From a bacterium (lineage in GTDB: Bacteria > Bacillota > Bacilli > Lactobacillales > Streptococcaceae): DNA of 64,000 nucleotides. Shown here piece by piece: positions 19,040-30,038 of the stretch. The stretch covers positions 310,001 through 374,000 of the forward strand of contig CAJNBX010000001.1 of assembly GCA_905221115.1 (NCBI GenBank), in the 5' to 3' direction. A program made the position numbers and the translations under genes. The first letter of the stretch is position 1. Every line of letters starts with the position of its first letter. Under the pieces are notes generated by a model. The model searched no databases. It had not been told where the DNA came from and saw only the letters and a program-made list of their open reading frames with translations.

Positions 19040-19894
19040 CTAAATCAACTCTGTCCCAAACTGGTCTTGCTTGATTTTACCAGCCTTCATCAAGCCACCG
19101 AGTGCTTTCTTGAACTGACCTTTAGAAATGCCAAAGGTTGCCTTGATATCATCAGGAGATGACTTATCATTTAAGGTCATGAAACCGCCATTGCTTTCCA
19201 AGTAGGTCAAAATCATCTGAGCATCGTTTTCCAACATTTCAAAGGAACGTGGTTTGAGGGAGAGGTTCAAGGTACGGTCCACTTCACGGAAACCAATGAC
19301 ACGCGCATCTAGAACTTGTCCCAAACGTGGCTCTGCGTAGCGCTCGCTAGGATGGATAAAGCCAAGCATATTATTCTCTGGCAGATAAACAAAAGTTCCT
19401 GACAGCTTGAGACGGTATACAATGGCTGGCCAGTTTTGGTTCTGCATGTTGTTGTAGGCAGGACGAGCCAGACGTTGGAAGTCTTCTTGATAAGCCAAGA
19501 GGCCCCAGATACGGTCTTTCTTGTCCACTTCAAGACGGATGTAAAGTTGGTCGCCCTTCTTAGGCCAGAGTTCCTTGAGCTCAGGAAGAATATCGAGTGA
19601 CACAACGATTTCCTTGTCAGGAAGTCCTGTATCCACAAAAACACCCAAGTCCTTACGAACTTCTGTGACACGTCCCCAACCAAATTGGTCCTGAGTAGCA
19701 GTCACTTCTAGAGTCGTCAAGCGGAGTTTTTGCTTCATATCTGTATAGGCGAAACCTTTAACCGTATCCCCTACTGTATGCTGACCTTCTTCCTTGGCAA
19801 GGGCATAGGTTTGGCCATCCTTTTGCACAAAGTAAAAACGGTCATTTTCATCGATGATGAGTCCAACGATAAAACTTGCAAGATTTGTATTCAT
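19040..19894 (-). CDS. cvfB: S1-domain RNA-binding virulence regulator CvfB
   Basis: RNA-binding protein of the CvfB/YitL family with several S1-like OB folds and a C-terminal winged helix. In staphylococci it affects virulence gene expression and RNA turnover. The 284-residue product starts [18 protein letters not shown]; the start at 19894 follows AAGGAA, and an upstream extension has no support. An S1-like segment reads [22 protein letters not shown], and the C-terminal [21 protein letters not shown] is the winged helix. Between frr and the YozE-like gene. Confidence 0.88.
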   Translation of the reverse strand: MNTNLASFIVGLIIDENDRFYFVQKDGQTYALAKEEGQHTVGDTVKGFAYTDMKQKLRLTTLEVTATQDQFGWGRVTEVRKDLGVFVDTGLPDKEIVVSLDILPELKELWPKKGDQLYIRLEVDKKDRIWGLLAYQEDFQRLARPAYNNMQNQNWPAIVYRLKLSGTFVYLPENNMLGFIHPSERYAEPRLGQVLDARVIGFREVDRTLNLSLKPRSFEMLENDAQMILTYLESNGGFMTLNDKSSPDDIKATFGISKGQFKKALGGLMKAGKIKQDQFGTELI

Positions 19895-19910
19895 ATTTCC
19901 TTCTTTCGAA

Positions 19911-19943
19911 TAAAACTCAGCCAGCAATGCCAACTGAGTTTTT
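19911..19943 (-). terminator. Terminator after frr
   Basis: AAAACTCAG...CTGAGTTTT inverted repeat with an additional inner pairing (CCAG/CTGG-like) and T-rich end on the minus strand, between frr and cvfB. Confidence 0.8.
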
Positions 19944-19953
19944 CTGTTTATTT

Positions 19954-20511
19954 TTAGACTTCCAAGAGTTCTTTTTCTTTGTTGGCAGTCATGTCGTCGA
20001 TGTGTTTGACAGCATCGTCTGTTACTTTTTGAATATCTTTTTCAAGAGTCTTCAATTCGTCTTCAGTAATTTCTTTTGCTTTTTCTTGTTTCTTGGCTTC
20101 ATCCATAGCATCACGACGGATATTGCGCACAGCCACTTTAGCATTTTCACCGACCTTCTTCACTTCTTTAGCAAGGTCACGACGAGTTTCTTCTGTAAGA
20201 GCAGGGATAACCAAGCGAATCACAGAACCATCATTAGCTGGTGTAATACCAAGATCAGAAGCGTTCAAGGCACGTTCGATATCTTTCAATGAAGATTTGT
20301 CAAATGGTGTTACCAACAAAACACGCGCTTCTGGAATCGTAATTGAAGCGATTTGGTTAAGAGGAGTTTCTACTCCATAGTATTCTACATGTACACGGTC
20401 AAGCAAGCTTGCATTGGCACGGCCAGCACGGATACCACCAAATTCACGAGCAAGTGATTGATGAGACTGGGTCATTCTCTCTTTAGCTTTTTCAATAATT
20501 GCGTTAGCCAT
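19954..20511 (-). CDS. frr: Ribosome recycling factor
   Basis: RRF splits post-termination 70S ribosomes with EF-G. The 185-residue product starts [13 protein letters not shown], has [16 protein letters not shown] in helix 1 and the C-terminal [14 protein letters not shown] stretch, all family hallmarks. It follows pyrH by 8 bases; pyrH-frr is one of the most conserved bacterial gene pairs. Confidence 0.98.
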   Translation of the reverse strand: MANAIIEKAKERMTQSHQSLAREFGGIRAGRANASLLDRVHVEYYGVETPLNQIASITIPEARVLLVTPFDKSSLKDIERALNASDLGITPANDGSVIRLVIPALTEETRRDLAKEVKKVGENAKVAVRNIRRDAMDEAKKQEKAKEITEDELKTLEKDIQKVTDDAVKHIDDMTANKEKELLEV

Positions 20512-20519
20512 AATCTTTC

Positions 20520-21257
20520 TTATTCCTTTTCTTCGATATTATTTGAAACTGTTGTTCCGATATTTTCACCAAATACGACACGTTTGATGTTGCCTGGTTG
20601 ATTCATATTGAAGACAACCAGGTCAATGTCGTTGTCCATTGAGAGGGTTGAAGCTGTTGAGTCCATGATACGAAGACCTTTGTTGATAACGTCACGGTGA
20701 GTCAATTCTTCAAACTTAACGGCTGTCTTGTCTTTCTTAGGATCGGCATTGTAAACACCGTCGACACCATTTTTAGCCATAAGAATGGCATCTGCTTCGA
20801 TTTCAGCTGCACGAAGGGCCGCTGTTGTATCTGTTGAGAAGTAAGGTGAACCAATTCCGGCACCAAAGATAACGATACGGCCTTTTTCAAGGTGACGAAG
20901 GGCACGTCCACGTACGTAAGGCTCTGCCACTTGTTGCATGGCAATAGCTGTTTGTACACGTGTATCAACACCAACTTGTTGCAATGAATCTGCCATCACA
21001 AGAGCATTCATAACAGTCCCAAGCATTCCTGTGTAATCTGCCTGAACGCGGTCCATTCCTGCTTCTGCTGCAGGTTCTCCACGCCAGAGATTTCCTCCAC
21101 CAATAACAAGGGCAATTTCGATACCTAAGCTATGAACTTCTTGAATCTCTTTTGCGATTGTTTGAACTGTTTGGATATCAATCCCTACGCCACGTTCACC
21201 GGCAAGGGCTTCACCTGATAACTTGATTAAAATACGTTTATACTTGGGATTCGCCAT
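20520..21257 (-). CDS. pyrH: UMP kinase
   Basis: Hexameric bacterial UMP kinase of the amino-acid-kinase fold that makes UDP and is allosterically controlled by GTP and UTP. The 245-residue product starts [18 protein letters not shown], has the phosphate loop [10 protein letters not shown], and [17 protein letters not shown] at the nucleotide site. I chose the ATG at 21257, 5-6 bases behind AGGAG, over a GTG two codons upstream which overlaps the ribosome site. Head of the pyrH-frr pair. Confidence 0.96.
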   Translation of the reverse strand: MANPKYKRILIKLSGEALAGERGVGIDIQTVQTIAKEIQEVHSLGIEIALVIGGGNLWRGEPAAEAGMDRVQADYTGMLGTVMNALVMADSLQQVGVDTRVQTAIAMQQVAEPYVRGRALRHLEKGRIVIFGAGIGSPYFSTDTTAALRAAEIEADAILMAKNGVDGVYNADPKKDKTAVKFEELTHRDVINKGLRIMDSTASTLSMDNDIDLVVFNMNQPGNIKRVVFGENIGTTVSNNIEEKE

Positions 21258-21340
21258 TTTCACTCTCCTTTTTTTATCCTACCTATTTTATCACAATTTC
21301 TAAGATTTTTATAGTACCATGAGCAATTCTTTCAAAAAAA

Positions 21341-22675
21341 TTAGACCGTTAAAAATTCCTCTAAATCGGCAAGGGCACGCTCTGCAATTTTTTCATAACG
21401 AGCCTTCTTATCACGAATACGCTCGCCTTCCAACTCCTTGATAATTCCAAAATTGACATTCATTGGTTGGAAATGTTTGCTATCAGCGTGAGTGATATAA
21501 TGAGCCAGACTTCCAATCGCTGTTGTCTCTGGGAAAATAGCCTCGCTTTCTCCCTTGAAAAGACGAGCTGCATTAATACCCGCAACCAAGCCTGATGCTG
21601 CTGATTCAACATAGCCTTCCACACCCGTCATCTGACCAGCAAAGAAGAGGTTTGGTTGCTTCTTAGAACGGTAGGTCTGCTCCAGAAGATGTGGTGAATC
21701 CATGTAAGAATTGCGGTGCATGACACCATAACGTACAAACTCCGCATTTTCAAGACCTGGAATCATTTGGAAGACACGCTTTTGTTCTCCCCATTTGAGG
21801 TGGGTTTGGAAACCGACGATATTGTAGAGGCTACCAGCCGCATTGTCCTGACGAAGTTGAACAACAGCGTACGGTGTTTTGAACTCTCCATCGCGAGGTC
21901 CAGTATAGTCGTCTGGATACTCCAGACCGACTGGTTTCATAGGACCATAAAGCATAGTTTTAATGCCACGTTTGGCCATAACTTCGATAGGCATACAACC
22001 TTCAAAGTACTTTTCTTTTTCAAAGGAATTCAGCGGTGCTTCCTCCGCATTGACCAAGGCTTCATGGAAATCCATAAACTCTTGCTTAGTCATAGGCGCG
22101 TTGAGGTAGGCTGCCTCTCCCTTATCATAACGAGACTTGAGATAGACCTTGCTCATATCAATAGTGTTGACATCGATAATAGGCGCAGCCGCGTCGTAGA
22201 AATAGAAACCATCGCCGTCATTAAGGGCATGAATCTTTTCAGCTAGGGCATCGCTAGTCAAAGGACCAGTAGAGACAACCGTAATAACATCCGTTGGCAA
22301 TTCTGTAATTTCATCACGAATCACTTCAATCAAGGGATGGTTGGCCACTTTTTCAGTCACCATTTGGGAGAAACCATCACGGTCCACCGCAAGGGCACCA
22401 CCAGCAGGAACACGTGTAGCTTCTGCTGATTCCAAGATAACAGAACCTAAGCGACGCATTTCTTCCTTAAGAAGCCCTACGGCGTTAGTCAAAGCATCCC
22501 CACGCAAGGAATTGGAACAAACCAACTCGGCAAAATTGTCTGTTTTGTGCTGGGGTGTTGACTTGACCCCACGCATTTCATAAAGTTTAACTGGAATACC
22601 ACGCTCTGCGATTTGGTAGGCTGCTTCAGAACCTGCCAAACCAGCACCGATAACATTGATATAAGATTGAGACAC
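21341..22675 (-). CDS. trmFO: tRNA m5U54 methyltransferase (folate/FAD-dependent)
   Basis: TrmFO (formerly Gid) methylates U54 of the T-loop of tRNA using methylenetetrahydrofolate and FADH2. The 444-residue product has the FAD motif [14 protein letters not shown] at residues 7-20, the GidA-like C-rich stretch CSNSLRGD near 65 and [16 protein letters not shown] near 345. Start is a GTG at 22675, behind AGAGG, which gives the family N-terminus ([11 protein letters not shown]). A long leader with a hairpin precedes it. Confidence 0.94.
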   Translation of the reverse strand: MSQSYINVIGAGLAGSEAAYQIAERGIPVKLYEMRGVKSTPQHKTDNFAELVCSNSLRGDALTNAVGLLKEEMRRLGSVILESAEATRVPAGGALAVDRDGFSQMVTEKVANHPLIEVIRDEITELPTDVITVVSTGPLTSDALAEKIHALNDGDGFYFYDAAAPIIDVNTIDMSKVYLKSRYDKGEAAYLNAPMTKQEFMDFHEALVNAEEAPLNSFEKEKYFEGCMPIEVMAKRGIKTMLYGPMKPVGLEYPDDYTGPRDGEFKTPYAVVQLRQDNAAGSLYNIVGFQTHLKWGEQKRVFQMIPGLENAEFVRYGVMHRNSYMDSPHLLEQTYRSKKQPNLFFAGQMTGVEGYVESAASGLVAGINAARLFKGESEAIFPETTAIGSLAHYITHADSKHFQPMNVNFGIIKELEGERIRDKKARYEKIAERALADLEEFLTV

Positions 22676-22862
22676 GACACTAATACCTCTTTGGGAGTGT
22701 GAAGACAAGGTTCACATTGAAAAAGCCAATCGGATTTACTTCGCTTTCGACTTTCTTGGCTCAGGCTGAAAAAGTCCACAGGACTTTTTCACTCCCACAA
22801 ATCTTTCTAATTTTTTCTTCTACTAGTATAACAAAAAAAGGGAAGAAGGCAAACTTCCCTGT
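22676..22862 (-). promoter_or_regulatory. trmFO promoter and leader with hairpin
   Basis: A -10 TATACT at 22825-22830 with a poor -35 (TTGCCT, 16-base spacer) lies in the tail of the rsmI terminator. The leader of about 140 bases contains a perfect 11-base-pair hairpin at 22767-22791 (TGAAAAAGTCC-TGT-GGACTTTTTCA), which has the look of an intrinsic terminator or RNA-stability element. No known riboswitch is recognised. Confidence 0.5.
22832..22860 (-). terminator. Terminator after rsmI
   Basis: AGGGAAG-TTTGCCTT-CTTCCCT on the minus strand followed by TTTTTTT. Ends the tmk-holB-yabA-rsmI operon. Confidence 0.85.
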
Positions 22863-23741
22863 TTAGTCATTTTCTTGATTTTCTTCCCAATCGTGATAGG
22901 CAGCGTAGAGCTGGCTTTTATTCCACTGATAAATCTTTGCGACTTCCTTGATAGCTTGATTTTTCTTCATGCCTTGCTGGATACGGGCTTGGATTTCTAA
23001 GAACAAGTCCTCCTCGTCTTTTTCCTCCACATCCTGACTAGCACCTTCAACGATGAGAAGGCATTCGCCCTTGAGTGGCGTTTCAGCTATGCTTTTCAGC
23101 AATTCCGAAATGGTACCTCTTTGGTATTCTTCATAGATTTTGGTCAATTCTCTGACCAAGACCACCGAGCGGTCACCGTAGACTTCTAGCATATTTTCCA
23201 ACGTATCTGCTACACGATGAGGGGATTCATAGAAAATTTGTGTTTCAGGATAGTCTTTTTTCGAGTCGAAAAATTGCTTTTGCTGGCCTGATTTTCTCGG
23301 TAAAAAACCATAAAAGATATGTGGCTGTGGCGCTAAACCACTTGCAATCAAGGCAGAAATCCCTGCAGAGGCACCTGGAACGGTGACAACTGCAATCTCT
23401 TCCTCAATAGCTGCCTTAACCAAATCATGACCAGGGTCTGAGATGCTAGGCAAACCCGCGTCGGATACCTGAGCAATGCTTTGTCCTGCTTTCAGGAAAC
23501 CAATCAAATCAGGAATCTTTTCCTTGGCATTGTGCTCATGAAAACTAATCTGCTTGGTAGAAATGTCAAAATGCTTGAGCAGAAGACCTGTATTGCGCGT
23601 GTCCTCAGCAGCAATCCAGTCCACTTCTTTCAAGGTCTGAACAGCTCGAAAGGTCATATCATCTAGATTGCCAATCGGCGTTGCCACTAGGTACAGCTTG
23701 CCATAGGGAGACTGTCCCTTAAAACTTTTTTGAATCTGCAT
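22863..23741 (-). CDS. rsmI: 16S rRNA C1402 2'-O-methyltransferase
   Basis: RsmI methylates the ribose of C1402 in the 30S decoding centre, using SAM. The 292-residue product belongs to the tetrapyrrole-methylase fold, with the hallmark LYLVATPIGNLDDMTFRA at residues 17-34, AEDTRNTG, and VSDAGLPSISDPG. The start at 23741 is 2 bases after the yabA stop. Last gene of the tmk operon. Confidence 0.95.
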   Translation of the reverse strand: MQIQKSFKGQSPYGKLYLVATPIGNLDDMTFRAVQTLKEVDWIAAEDTRNTGLLLKHFDISTKQISFHEHNAKEKIPDLIGFLKAGQSIAQVSDAGLPSISDPGHDLVKAAIEEEIAVVTVPGASAGISALIASGLAPQPHIFYGFLPRKSGQQKQFFDSKKDYPETQIFYESPHRVADTLENMLEVYGDRSVVLVRELTKIYEEYQRGTISELLKSIAETPLKGECLLIVEGASQDVEEKDEEDLFLEIQARIQQGMKKNQAIKEVAKIYQWNKSQLYAAYHDWEENQEND

Positions 23742-23743
23742 GC

Positions 23744-24061
23744 CTACTCCCTGTACAACAACTCGTCACAGAACATACATTCCTCGTCCTGCTCTCGACG
23801 TTGTCCATAAAAATCATTACATACGTGAAAACCATCTTTATAAATTCGACGGACACTTTCACGAACATGCTTGGCCTTGACTGGAGCGTCTGCTTCCACC
23901 TCACCCAAGCGTTCTCGCAACTTACTATTTTCCAAACGAAGAGCTGTATTTTCCTCTACCAGGCTCTTGAGATTTTTCTTGATGGCTTCCACATCGGCCA
24001 AGGTTACCAATAACTGTTGGGAAAAATCATCTAGCGCGTCAAATAATTCTTTTTTGTCCAT
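23744..24061 (-). CDS. yabA: Replication initiation control protein YabA
   Basis: Negative regulator of initiation that tethers DnaA to the DNA clamp DnaN. The 105-residue product has an N-terminal coiled coil (about 1-60) and a C-terminal zinc-binding module with HVC...CMFC (residues about 80-100). Start at the ATG at 24061 ([16 protein letters not shown]). It lies downstream of holB, the arrangement known from streptococci and Bacillus, next to other replication functions. Confidence 0.93.
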   Translation of the reverse strand: MDKKELFDALDDFSQQLLVTLADVEAIKKNLKSLVEENTALRLENSKLRERLGEVEADAPVKAKHVRESVRRIYKDGFHVCNDFYGQRREQDEECMFCDELLYRE

Positions 24062-24100
24062 AAACCAGCCCTTTCCTTTCTTTATCATTCATTTTTGAGT

Positions 24101-24991
24101 TTACATTTCTTTCAAGACCAGATATTCCATGGCATTTTGAAAGCTGACATTGGATTGCCACATTTTTCTAGCTTCTAGTAAATCTTGTAGAATCACTCTT
24201 ACTCTTGCTTGTAGGATATCTTGTCCACAGAGGACTTCAAGAATCCGTAAAACCTGATCTTGTTTTTCCTTATCATCTGCCAAGCTAGCTAGTTTGGCAA
24301 CTTGCAAATAACTTTCTTTTTTCTTAGCCACTAACCAAGTCAGCAGGCGTTCACTTTCATCAACCAAGGTCCAAAAACTTGCCTGATTAGCCAACTTTTC
24401 TGCTTCAGCTCGCGATTGACTAAACTGGGCTAAAAGAGTTGCTTTTTTCTTGACCAGACCTGCTTGTTCTAATTGATGGATGAGCTTCTCTTCTTGCTTT
24501 TTAAAGTGGAAAATCTGGGTCCGACTTCGGATTGTCGGCAAAATCTTTTCCTCATCGCTGGTCAAGAAGAAAATGTAAACCTCACTCTGGGGTTCTTCGA
24601 TGACCTTGAGCAGAGAATTAGCTGCGTTAGGATGCATTTTTTCCGCCTGCTCGATAATAAAGACCTGTTGCTGACTTTCAATCCCTGCTTGGGAAAACTG
24701 GCCCACCAATTCTCGAATCCGTTCTGTCTTGATGACCTGATTGACTGGCTTAATCAAGGTGACATCGGGAAATTCTCCCTGTTCAATCAGCTTACAATTT
24801 CGGCATTTCTCACATGGTAAAACACCTACTTTATCTGTACAAAAGAGGCTCTTAGCTAAAAATTGCGCCATTTCCAAGCTTCCAAAGAAACCTGAAAAGA
24901 GGTAGGCATGATTGAGCTGGTCTTGTTCTAAGATACGGACAAAACGGTCAAACTGGGCTGGTTGCCAAGCCTTTAGTTGATCTTGTTTCAT
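24101..24991 (-). CDS. holB: DNA polymerase III delta' subunit
   Basis: Clamp-loader subunit of the replicative polymerase, 296 residues. The N-terminal AAA-type fold shows [11 protein letters not shown] in place of a canonical Walker A and a zinc module [17 protein letters not shown] (near 62-78); [16 protein letters not shown] and the sensor [11 protein letters not shown] are typical of the delta/delta' family. The lost P-loop lysine is normal for delta'. Its ATG overlaps the tmk stop (ATGA). Confidence 0.93.
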   Translation of the reverse strand: MKQDQLKAWQPAQFDRFVRILEQDQLNHAYLFSGFFGSLEMAQFLAKSLFCTDKVGVLPCEKCRNCKLIEQGEFPDVTLIKPVNQVIKTERIRELVGQFSQAGIESQQQVFIIEQAEKMHPNAANSLLKVIEEPQSEVYIFFLTSDEEKILPTIRSRTQIFHFKKQEEKLIHQLEQAGLVKKKATLLAQFSQSRAEAEKLANQASFWTLVDESERLLTWLVAKKKESYLQVAKLASLADDKEKQDQVLRILEVLCGQDILQARVRVILQDLLEARKMWQSNVSFQNAMEYLVLKEM

Positions 24992-25626
24992 TTGGCCAAA
25001 CCCATTCTGTCAAACAAGACAACCTTGGTAGTTTCCACAACTTGCTCTAAAGGGAGACTAGCATCAATCTTGACAATGCGATTTCCTTCTTTATCCAGAA
25101 GAGAAAGATAGCCTTTACGAACTTTTTTATGCAAGTCCAACCCTTCCAAATCCAAACGATTGACCTCACGATTGCTATTAGCAGCAATGCGAGCCAATCC
25201 TTCTTCCACCTCGATGTCAAAATAGAGTGTCAAATCGGGTTTAAGGCCATCTGTCGCAAAGTGATTGAGCCAATCAATGGCGTCAATATCCAAGCCACGA
25301 CCAAATCCCTGATAGGCAACGGAACTATCGATGAAGCGGTCCATAATGACCAACTTACCAGCTTCAAGGGCAGGGAGAACTTTTTCCACCAAGTGCTGTC
25401 TGCGACTGGCGATATAGAGCAAAAGCTCTGTCTTCGCATCCATCTGCGTGTGACTTGGATCCAAAATTACTTCCCGAATCTTCTCCCCAATCAAGACTCC
25501 GCCAGGTTCACGGGTCGTCAGCACCTCTACTCCTTTTTCCTCTAAAATTGGTAGCAGAGCCTCTAAAACACTGGTCTTGCCTGCTCCCTCTGGTCCCTCA
25601 AGAGAGACTAAAAATCCTTTTGACAT
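24988..25626 (-). CDS. tmk: Thymidylate kinase
   Basis: Phosphorylates dTMP to dTDP. The 212-residue product has P-loop EGPEGAGKT at residues 9-17, the DR(E/X) stretch [12 protein letters not shown] and the lid region. It heads the tmk-holB-yabA-rsmI operon; the overlap with holB is four bases. The upstream region has a TAGAAT -10 and only a weak ribosome site (GTTAG). Confidence 0.96.
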   Translation of the reverse strand: MSKGFLVSLEGPEGAGKTSVLEALLPILEEKGVEVLTTREPGGVLIGEKIREVILDPSHTQMDAKTELLLYIASRRQHLVEKVLPALEAGKLVIMDRFIDSSVAYQGFGRGLDIDAIDWLNHFATDGLKPDLTLYFDIEVEEGLARIAANSNREVNRLDLEGLDLHKKVRKGYLSLLDKEGNRIVKIDASLPLEQVVETTKVVLFDRMGLAK

Positions 25627-25707
25627 GTCTAACTCATTTCTTTTTTACTACTTCTATTCTATCAAAAAAATAGAGGTTTGTGACAATCTTTTTTGTCTTC
25701 TCATTTC

Positions 25708-25821
25708 ATACTCAATGAAAATCAAAGAGCAAACTAGGAAGCTAACCGCAGGTTGCTCAAAACACTGTTTTGAGGTTGCAGATGGAAGCTGACGCAGTTT
25801 GAAGAGATTTTCGAAGAGTAT
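25708..25821. repeat. BOX element (copy 1)
   Basis: A 114-base intergenic repeat starting ATACTCAATGAAAATCAAAG and ending TTTTCGAAGAGTAT, matching the boxA/boxC ends of pneumococcal BOX elements, with internal CGCAGGTTGCTCAAAACACTG and GAAGCTGACGCAGTTTGAAG. It sits between proC and tmk. Two more copies are in the window. Confidence 0.85.
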
Positions 25822-25830
25822 CAACTACCA

Positions 25831-25857
25831 TAAAAGAGGCAGACAAAGCCACCTCTT
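25831..25857 (-). terminator. Terminator of proBAC
   Basis: AAGAGG...CCTCTT stem followed by TTTA on the minus strand, overlapping the proC stop codon. Confidence 0.6.
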
Positions 25858-26653
25858 ATTTACCTAATTCTTGTGTTCGTTTGTAGGCTTGATGAACTGC
25901 ATCCATGACTGTTCCTCGAAAAGCATGCGCTTCTAGGCTCGCTACACCGGCGATAGTCGAACCTCCTGGGCTACAAACTTGGTCTTTCAAGACCCCAGGA
26001 TGCTCTTGGCTTTCTAGGACCAATTTCCCAGCTCCTACCACAGTTTGAGCCGCCATTTTCAATGCCGTTTCTCGTGGCAATCCCGTCTGAACACCTGCAT
26101 CTGCCAAGGCCTCAATAAAGAGATAGACAAAGGCTGGTCCACAACCTGCAAGACCTGTCGCTGCGTCGATTAAGCCTTCTCCTAGTTCAACCAAGAGACC
26201 AGCCTTGGTTAAAATCTGACAAAAGAGCTCACTGTCCTCAGCCCTGCAATTAGGAGACAAGGCATAACTAATCACTCCTTGACCAATAGAAGCAGGGGTA
26301 TTGGGCATCATACGAATAATTCGGTGTTGATTTGGAAGAAGACTAGCCAGTTTTTCCAAGGTCAATCCAGCTGCCATAGAAATCAAAAGAAGACTTTCTC
26401 GTTTTTCAAGGATAGTCTGATATTGAGAAAGCAAGTCTGAGAACTGTGCAGGCTTTACTCCTAGAAAAATCACATCTGCTTCTGCAAAAATTTCTTCATT
26501 GCTAGAAGCTTGACCGCCAAAGTCAGCAATAAAAACATCCACCTTGGCTTGGGTTCGATTGGCAAGGAGAATTTGATCACCTGTCTTGATCTGCAAGACA
26601 GCCTTGGCCAAGCTAGCACCCATATTCCCCAAACCGATAAATCCAATCTTCAT
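25856..26653 (-). CDS. proC: Pyrroline-5-carboxylate reductase
   Basis: Last enzyme of proline synthesis; reduces 1-pyrroline-5-carboxylate with NAD(P)H. The 265-residue product has the Rossmann motif IGFIGLGNMGASLAKAV at the N-terminus and the family signature GLAGCGPAFVYLFIEALADAG-like stretch near residues 165-186 and PGGSTIAGV. It follows proA by 3 bases; the whole pathway proB-proA-proC is one operon here. Confidence 0.96.
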   Translation of the reverse strand: MKIGFIGLGNMGASLAKAVLQIKTGDQILLANRTQAKVDVFIADFGGQASSNEEIFAEADVIFLGVKPAQFSDLLSQYQTILEKRESLLLISMAAGLTLEKLASLLPNQHRIIRMMPNTPASIGQGVISYALSPNCRAEDSELFCQILTKAGLLVELGEGLIDAATGLAGCGPAFVYLFIEALADAGVQTGLPRETALKMAAQTVVGAGKLVLESQEHPGVLKDQVCSPGGSTIAGVASLEAHAFRGTVMDAVHQAYKRTQELGK

Positions 26654-26656
26654 CTC

Positions 26657-27919
26657 TTACTCCCTTATCTGCCCATCACCAGTAACCACATACTTGTAGC
26701 TAGTCAACTCTTTCAAGCCCATTGGACCACGCGCGTGCAATTTCTGAGTAGAAATTCCCATTTCACAACCAAGACCAAATTGACCTCCATCGGTGAAACG
26801 AGTTGAGGCATTGACATAGACAGCTGCAGAGTCCACTTGATCTGTAAAGTAAGCTGCAGCTTCAGCATTTTCCGTCACAATGGCATCTGAATGATGGGTA
26901 CTGTGAGCCTCAATATGGGCAACAGCTTCTTCTAAACTGCTCACAACCTTAACAGCTAATACATAGTCTAAAAACTCGGTGTCAAAGTCTTGAACCTCAG
27001 CTGCTTGACCTGAAAGAAACTGACTTGCTTTGCTATCCAAACGGAATTGAATTGGTTCCAACCCAGCTTCTTTTCGATTCTCAACCAGCACTTGCTCCAA
27101 GCGAGGAAGGAAGCTTGCTGCCTTGTCTTCATGAACCAGCAGAACCTCCATGGCATTGCATACAGAAGGACGACTGGTTTTGGCATTGTTGATGATAGAG
27201 AGAGCCTTGTCTTCGTCTGTGTCCTTATCCACATAGACATGGACAATCCCAGTTCCTGTCTCGATAACTGGTACAATAGCATTTTCAACCACTGCATTGA
27301 TCAAACCAGCTCCCCCACGAGGAATGAGAAGGTCTAGATAGCCCTTGGCCTTCATCATGGCATAGCTACTTTCACGGCTGGTATCTTCCACTAGTTGAAT
27401 CACATCTGGATGAATGGTCGTCGTCTCCAAGCCCTCCTTCAAGGCTGTGACAATGGCATGGGCTGTTTGATAGGCATCCTTACCACTACGAAGAACAACC
27501 GCATTCCCACTCTTGAGAGCTAGAGCAGCTGCGTCAGACGTCACATTTGGACGACTTTCATAGATAATACCGATAACACCCATAGCCACCCGTTTCTTTG
27601 TGATAACCAAACCATTTTCAAGCTGATTTGTTTCTAAAACTTCACCGATTGGATCTGGTAAAGCAACCACTTCACGAATCCCAGTTGCCATCGCTTCTAT
27701 ACGACTTGCATCCAAATAAAGACGATCCAGCATCACATCTGAGATTTTACCTTTGGCCGCTTCCATATCAATGGCATTGGCTGCTAAAATTTCCTCAGTA
27801 GCTGCTAATAAATGATCAGCCATAGCTAGCAAGGCTTGGTTTTTCACCTCTTCACTAGCTATGTTGATCGATTTTTTAACAGCCTGTACCTGTTCAAATT
27901 GTTCTTGTGTACTTACCAT
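26657..27919 (-). CDS. proA: Glutamate-5-semialdehyde dehydrogenase
   Basis: Gamma-glutamyl phosphate reductase, second step of proline synthesis. The 420-residue product of the aldehyde-dehydrogenase fold has the catalytic cysteine in RPSVCNAME near residue 255 and the family stretch IPRGGAGLI near 205. It lies 9 bases after proB. Length is normal. Confidence 0.96.
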   Translation of the reverse strand: MVSTQEQFEQVQAVKKSINIASEEVKNQALLAMADHLLAATEEILAANAIDMEAAKGKISDVMLDRLYLDASRIEAMATGIREVVALPDPIGEVLETNQLENGLVITKKRVAMGVIGIIYESRPNVTSDAAALALKSGNAVVLRSGKDAYQTAHAIVTALKEGLETTTIHPDVIQLVEDTSRESSYAMMKAKGYLDLLIPRGGAGLINAVVENAIVPVIETGTGIVHVYVDKDTDEDKALSIINNAKTSRPSVCNAMEVLLVHEDKAASFLPRLEQVLVENRKEAGLEPIQFRLDSKASQFLSGQAAEVQDFDTEFLDYVLAVKVVSSLEEAVAHIEAHSTHHSDAIVTENAEAAAYFTDQVDSAAVYVNASTRFTDGGQFGLGCEMGISTQKLHARGPMGLKELTSYKYVVTGDGQIRE

Positions 27920-27928
27920 AGTTTACCT

Positions 27929-29038
27929 CTAAAATTCTGTAAAGAGTAGTTGGATTTCAGGAGTAATGGAAATCCAGTCATCACGGTGAATCAAGACACC
28001 CTTGGCTTTTTGAGAACGCAACATATCCTCCAAAGCAGATGCACCAAATTGCACAAGCCCTTTTCCAAGTGATTTTCCACTTTCCTTGTCAAATACTGTC
28101 ACAATATCACCGTAAGAAAAGGCGCCTTCTGCGTCAACAACACCAGATAGAAGGAGACTCTTGCCATGTTGAGAGAGAGCTTCTGCAGCCCCTTTATCAA
28201 CCCAAATAGAACCTTGACTCTGAGCATAAAAGGCCAGCCATTGTTTCTGGGTACGAAGTCCCTTCTCTTGAGCAACAAAGTAGGAACCATCCTTAGTCTC
28301 CTCAGCTGCTTCAATCATGGCATCTGTCTTCAAAGATGAGCAGATATAAACAGGAACTCCTGATTCTGTCGCAATAGTTGCAGCTTTGATTTTGGTTAAC
28401 ATGCCACCTGTACCATTAGACGAACCTGCTCCACCAGCCATATCAATAATCTCACGATTGATTGTCTCGATTCGCTCCAATCGTTTGGCTCTTGGATCTG
28501 AATTAGGATTTCCAGTATAAAGACCGTCCACATCTGTCAAGAGGACCAAAAGGTCTGCTTGGACCATGGCCGCTACCTGTGCACTTAGAGTATCATTGTC
28601 CCCAACCTTGAGCTCATCAATAACGACACTGTCATTCTCATTGATGATAGGAATCGCGCCACGGCTAAGTAGAACTGACAAAGCCTGATGGGCATTTTTA
28701 TAACGGCGCTTATCCACAAAATCATCCTGGGTCAGCAAGATTTGTGCAGAAACGATTTGGCGCAATAGAAGATTGGTCGTGTATTCTTCCAACAAAAGCC
28801 CTTGCCCTACCGCTGCTGAAGCCTGTTTATCAGCAATCTTAGTCGGACGCTTTTTAAATCCTAAGGCCCCAAAACCAGCTGCAATGGCACCCGACGACAC
28901 CAAAATCAATTCATGACCAGCCTCGTGCAACATAGCCAACTGCTGAGTAATAGCTTTTACCTTACTACGTGATAAACTTCCATCCTCATTTGTCAGAGAA
29001 GAAGTTCCTACCTTAAAGACAATCCGTTTGTATTTCAT
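27929..29038 (-). CDS. proB: Glutamate 5-kinase
   Basis: First and feedback-regulated step of proline synthesis. The 369-residue product has the amino-acid-kinase domain (FKVGTSSLT at the N-terminus, [26 protein letters not shown]) and a C-terminal PUA domain (about 275-355). The start at 29038 ([11 protein letters not shown]) follows GGAGTGAG; the longer frame to 29059 has no ribosome site. An extended -10 (TGT-TATAAT) precedes it. Confidence 0.96.
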   Translation of the reverse strand: MKYKRIVFKVGTSSLTNEDGSLSRSKVKAITQQLAMLHEAGHELILVSSGAIAAGFGALGFKKRPTKIADKQASAAVGQGLLLEEYTTNLLLRQIVSAQILLTQDDFVDKRRYKNAHQALSVLLSRGAIPIINENDSVVIDELKVGDNDTLSAQVAAMVQADLLVLLTDVDGLYTGNPNSDPRAKRLERIETINREIIDMAGGAGSSNGTGGMLTKIKAATIATESGVPVYICSSLKTDAMIEAAEETKDGSYFVAQEKGLRTQKQWLAFYAQSQGSIWVDKGAAEALSQHGKSLLLSGVVDAEGAFSYGDIVTVFDKESGKSLGKGLVQFGASALEDMLRSQKAKGVLIHRDDWISITPEIQLLFTEF

Positions 29039-29067
29039 AGTCTCACTCCGATTCTTCATATTTATCC

Positions 29068-29076
29068 ATTATAACA
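29068..29076 (-). promoter_or_regulatory. Extended -10 promoter of proBAC
   Basis: TGT-TATAAT on the minus strand, 30 bases before proB, with no clear -35. It lies just after the rluD terminator. Confidence 0.65.
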
Positions 29077-29108
29077 TGAATGGTAGGAAATAGAAAAGAG
29101 TTGATAGG

Positions 29109-29140
29109 AAAAAGGTCGAGACAAGTCATCTCAACCTTTT
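29109..29140 (-). terminator. Terminator after rluD
   Basis: AAAAGGTtGAGA-TGACTTG-TCTCgACCTTTT stem with one mismatch and T-rich end on the minus strand. Confidence 0.85.
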
Positions 29141-29147
29141 ATCAAAT

Positions 29148-30038
29148 CTAATTCTTTCTCAATCTCTCCAAAGTTTCCTTAAAAATCTCTGGGATATCTG
29201 CTGTAAATTCCAAGGTCTTACCTGTTCTCGGATGAGTAAAACCTAGAGTCTTGGCATGAAGAAATTGTCCATGCCCTTTCAAAGTCTTGCGAGGACCATA
29301 GACCTCATCACCAGCGACTGGATGGCCAATATAAGCCATGTGAACACGGATTTGATGAGTGCGACCTGTCTCCAGCTGCAACTCTACCAAGCTATAATCA
29401 CCAAAGCGTTCCAAGACGTGAAAACGGGTCACTGCAGGCTTACCTTTGGCAGTCACAGCCTGTTTCTTACGGTCTTTTTCACTACGGCCAATCGGAGCTT
29501 CAATCACACCGCGATCATTGGGCAGATTTCCATGAACAATCGCCCAATATTTGCGGAGAGACTTTTTATCCTTGAGTTCTTGGGCAAGTGCTAGATGCGC
29601 CTCATCGTTTTTAGCAATCATGAGAAGGCCTGACGTATCCTTATCAATACGGTGAACAATTCCTGGACGCAGAACCCCATTGATACCCGACAAGTCCTTA
29701 ATATGATACATAAGGGCATTTACCAGAGTTCCACTAGTATGACCAGCACTCGGATGCACAACCATCCCCTGAGGTTTGTTAACGACGGCCACATCCTCAT
29801 CTTGGTAGATGATTTCTAGCGGAAGATTCTCAGCCACATACTCTAAGACCTCTGGCTCTGGCACATGGTAAGTGACGACATCGCCCTCTTGGACAGTGTA
29901 TTTAGCTTTCTTGACTTGGCCATTGACCAAGACCTGGCCTGATTTGATTTGTTCATTCGCGAGACTGCGTGATAATTCTGTCAAATCCGACAAAGCCTTA
30001 TCTAAACGCAGGCCACCAGTTTCAATTTTAATTTCCAT
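29148..30038 (-). CDS. rluD: 23S rRNA pseudouridine synthase, RluD-like
   Basis: RluA-family pseudouridine synthase, 296 residues, with an N-terminal S4 RNA-binding domain ([20 protein letters not shown]) and the catalytic motif [16 protein letters not shown] with its active-site aspartate near residue 138. It overlaps lspA by 11 bases. Exact uridine targets (D-type 1911/1915/1917 versus others) cannot be read from sequence. Confidence 0.9.
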   Translation of the reverse strand: MEIKIETGGLRLDKALSDLTELSRSLANEQIKSGQVLVNGQVKKAKYTVQEGDVVTYHVPEPEVLEYVAENLPLEIIYQDEDVAVVNKPQGMVVHPSAGHTSGTLVNALMYHIKDLSGINGVLRPGIVHRIDKDTSGLLMIAKNDEAHLALAQELKDKKSLRKYWAIVHGNLPNDRGVIEAPIGRSEKDRKKQAVTAKGKPAVTRFHVLERFGDYSLVELQLETGRTHQIRVHMAYIGHPVAGDEVYGPRKTLKGHGQFLHAKTLGFTHPRTGKTLEFTADIPEIFKETLERLRKN

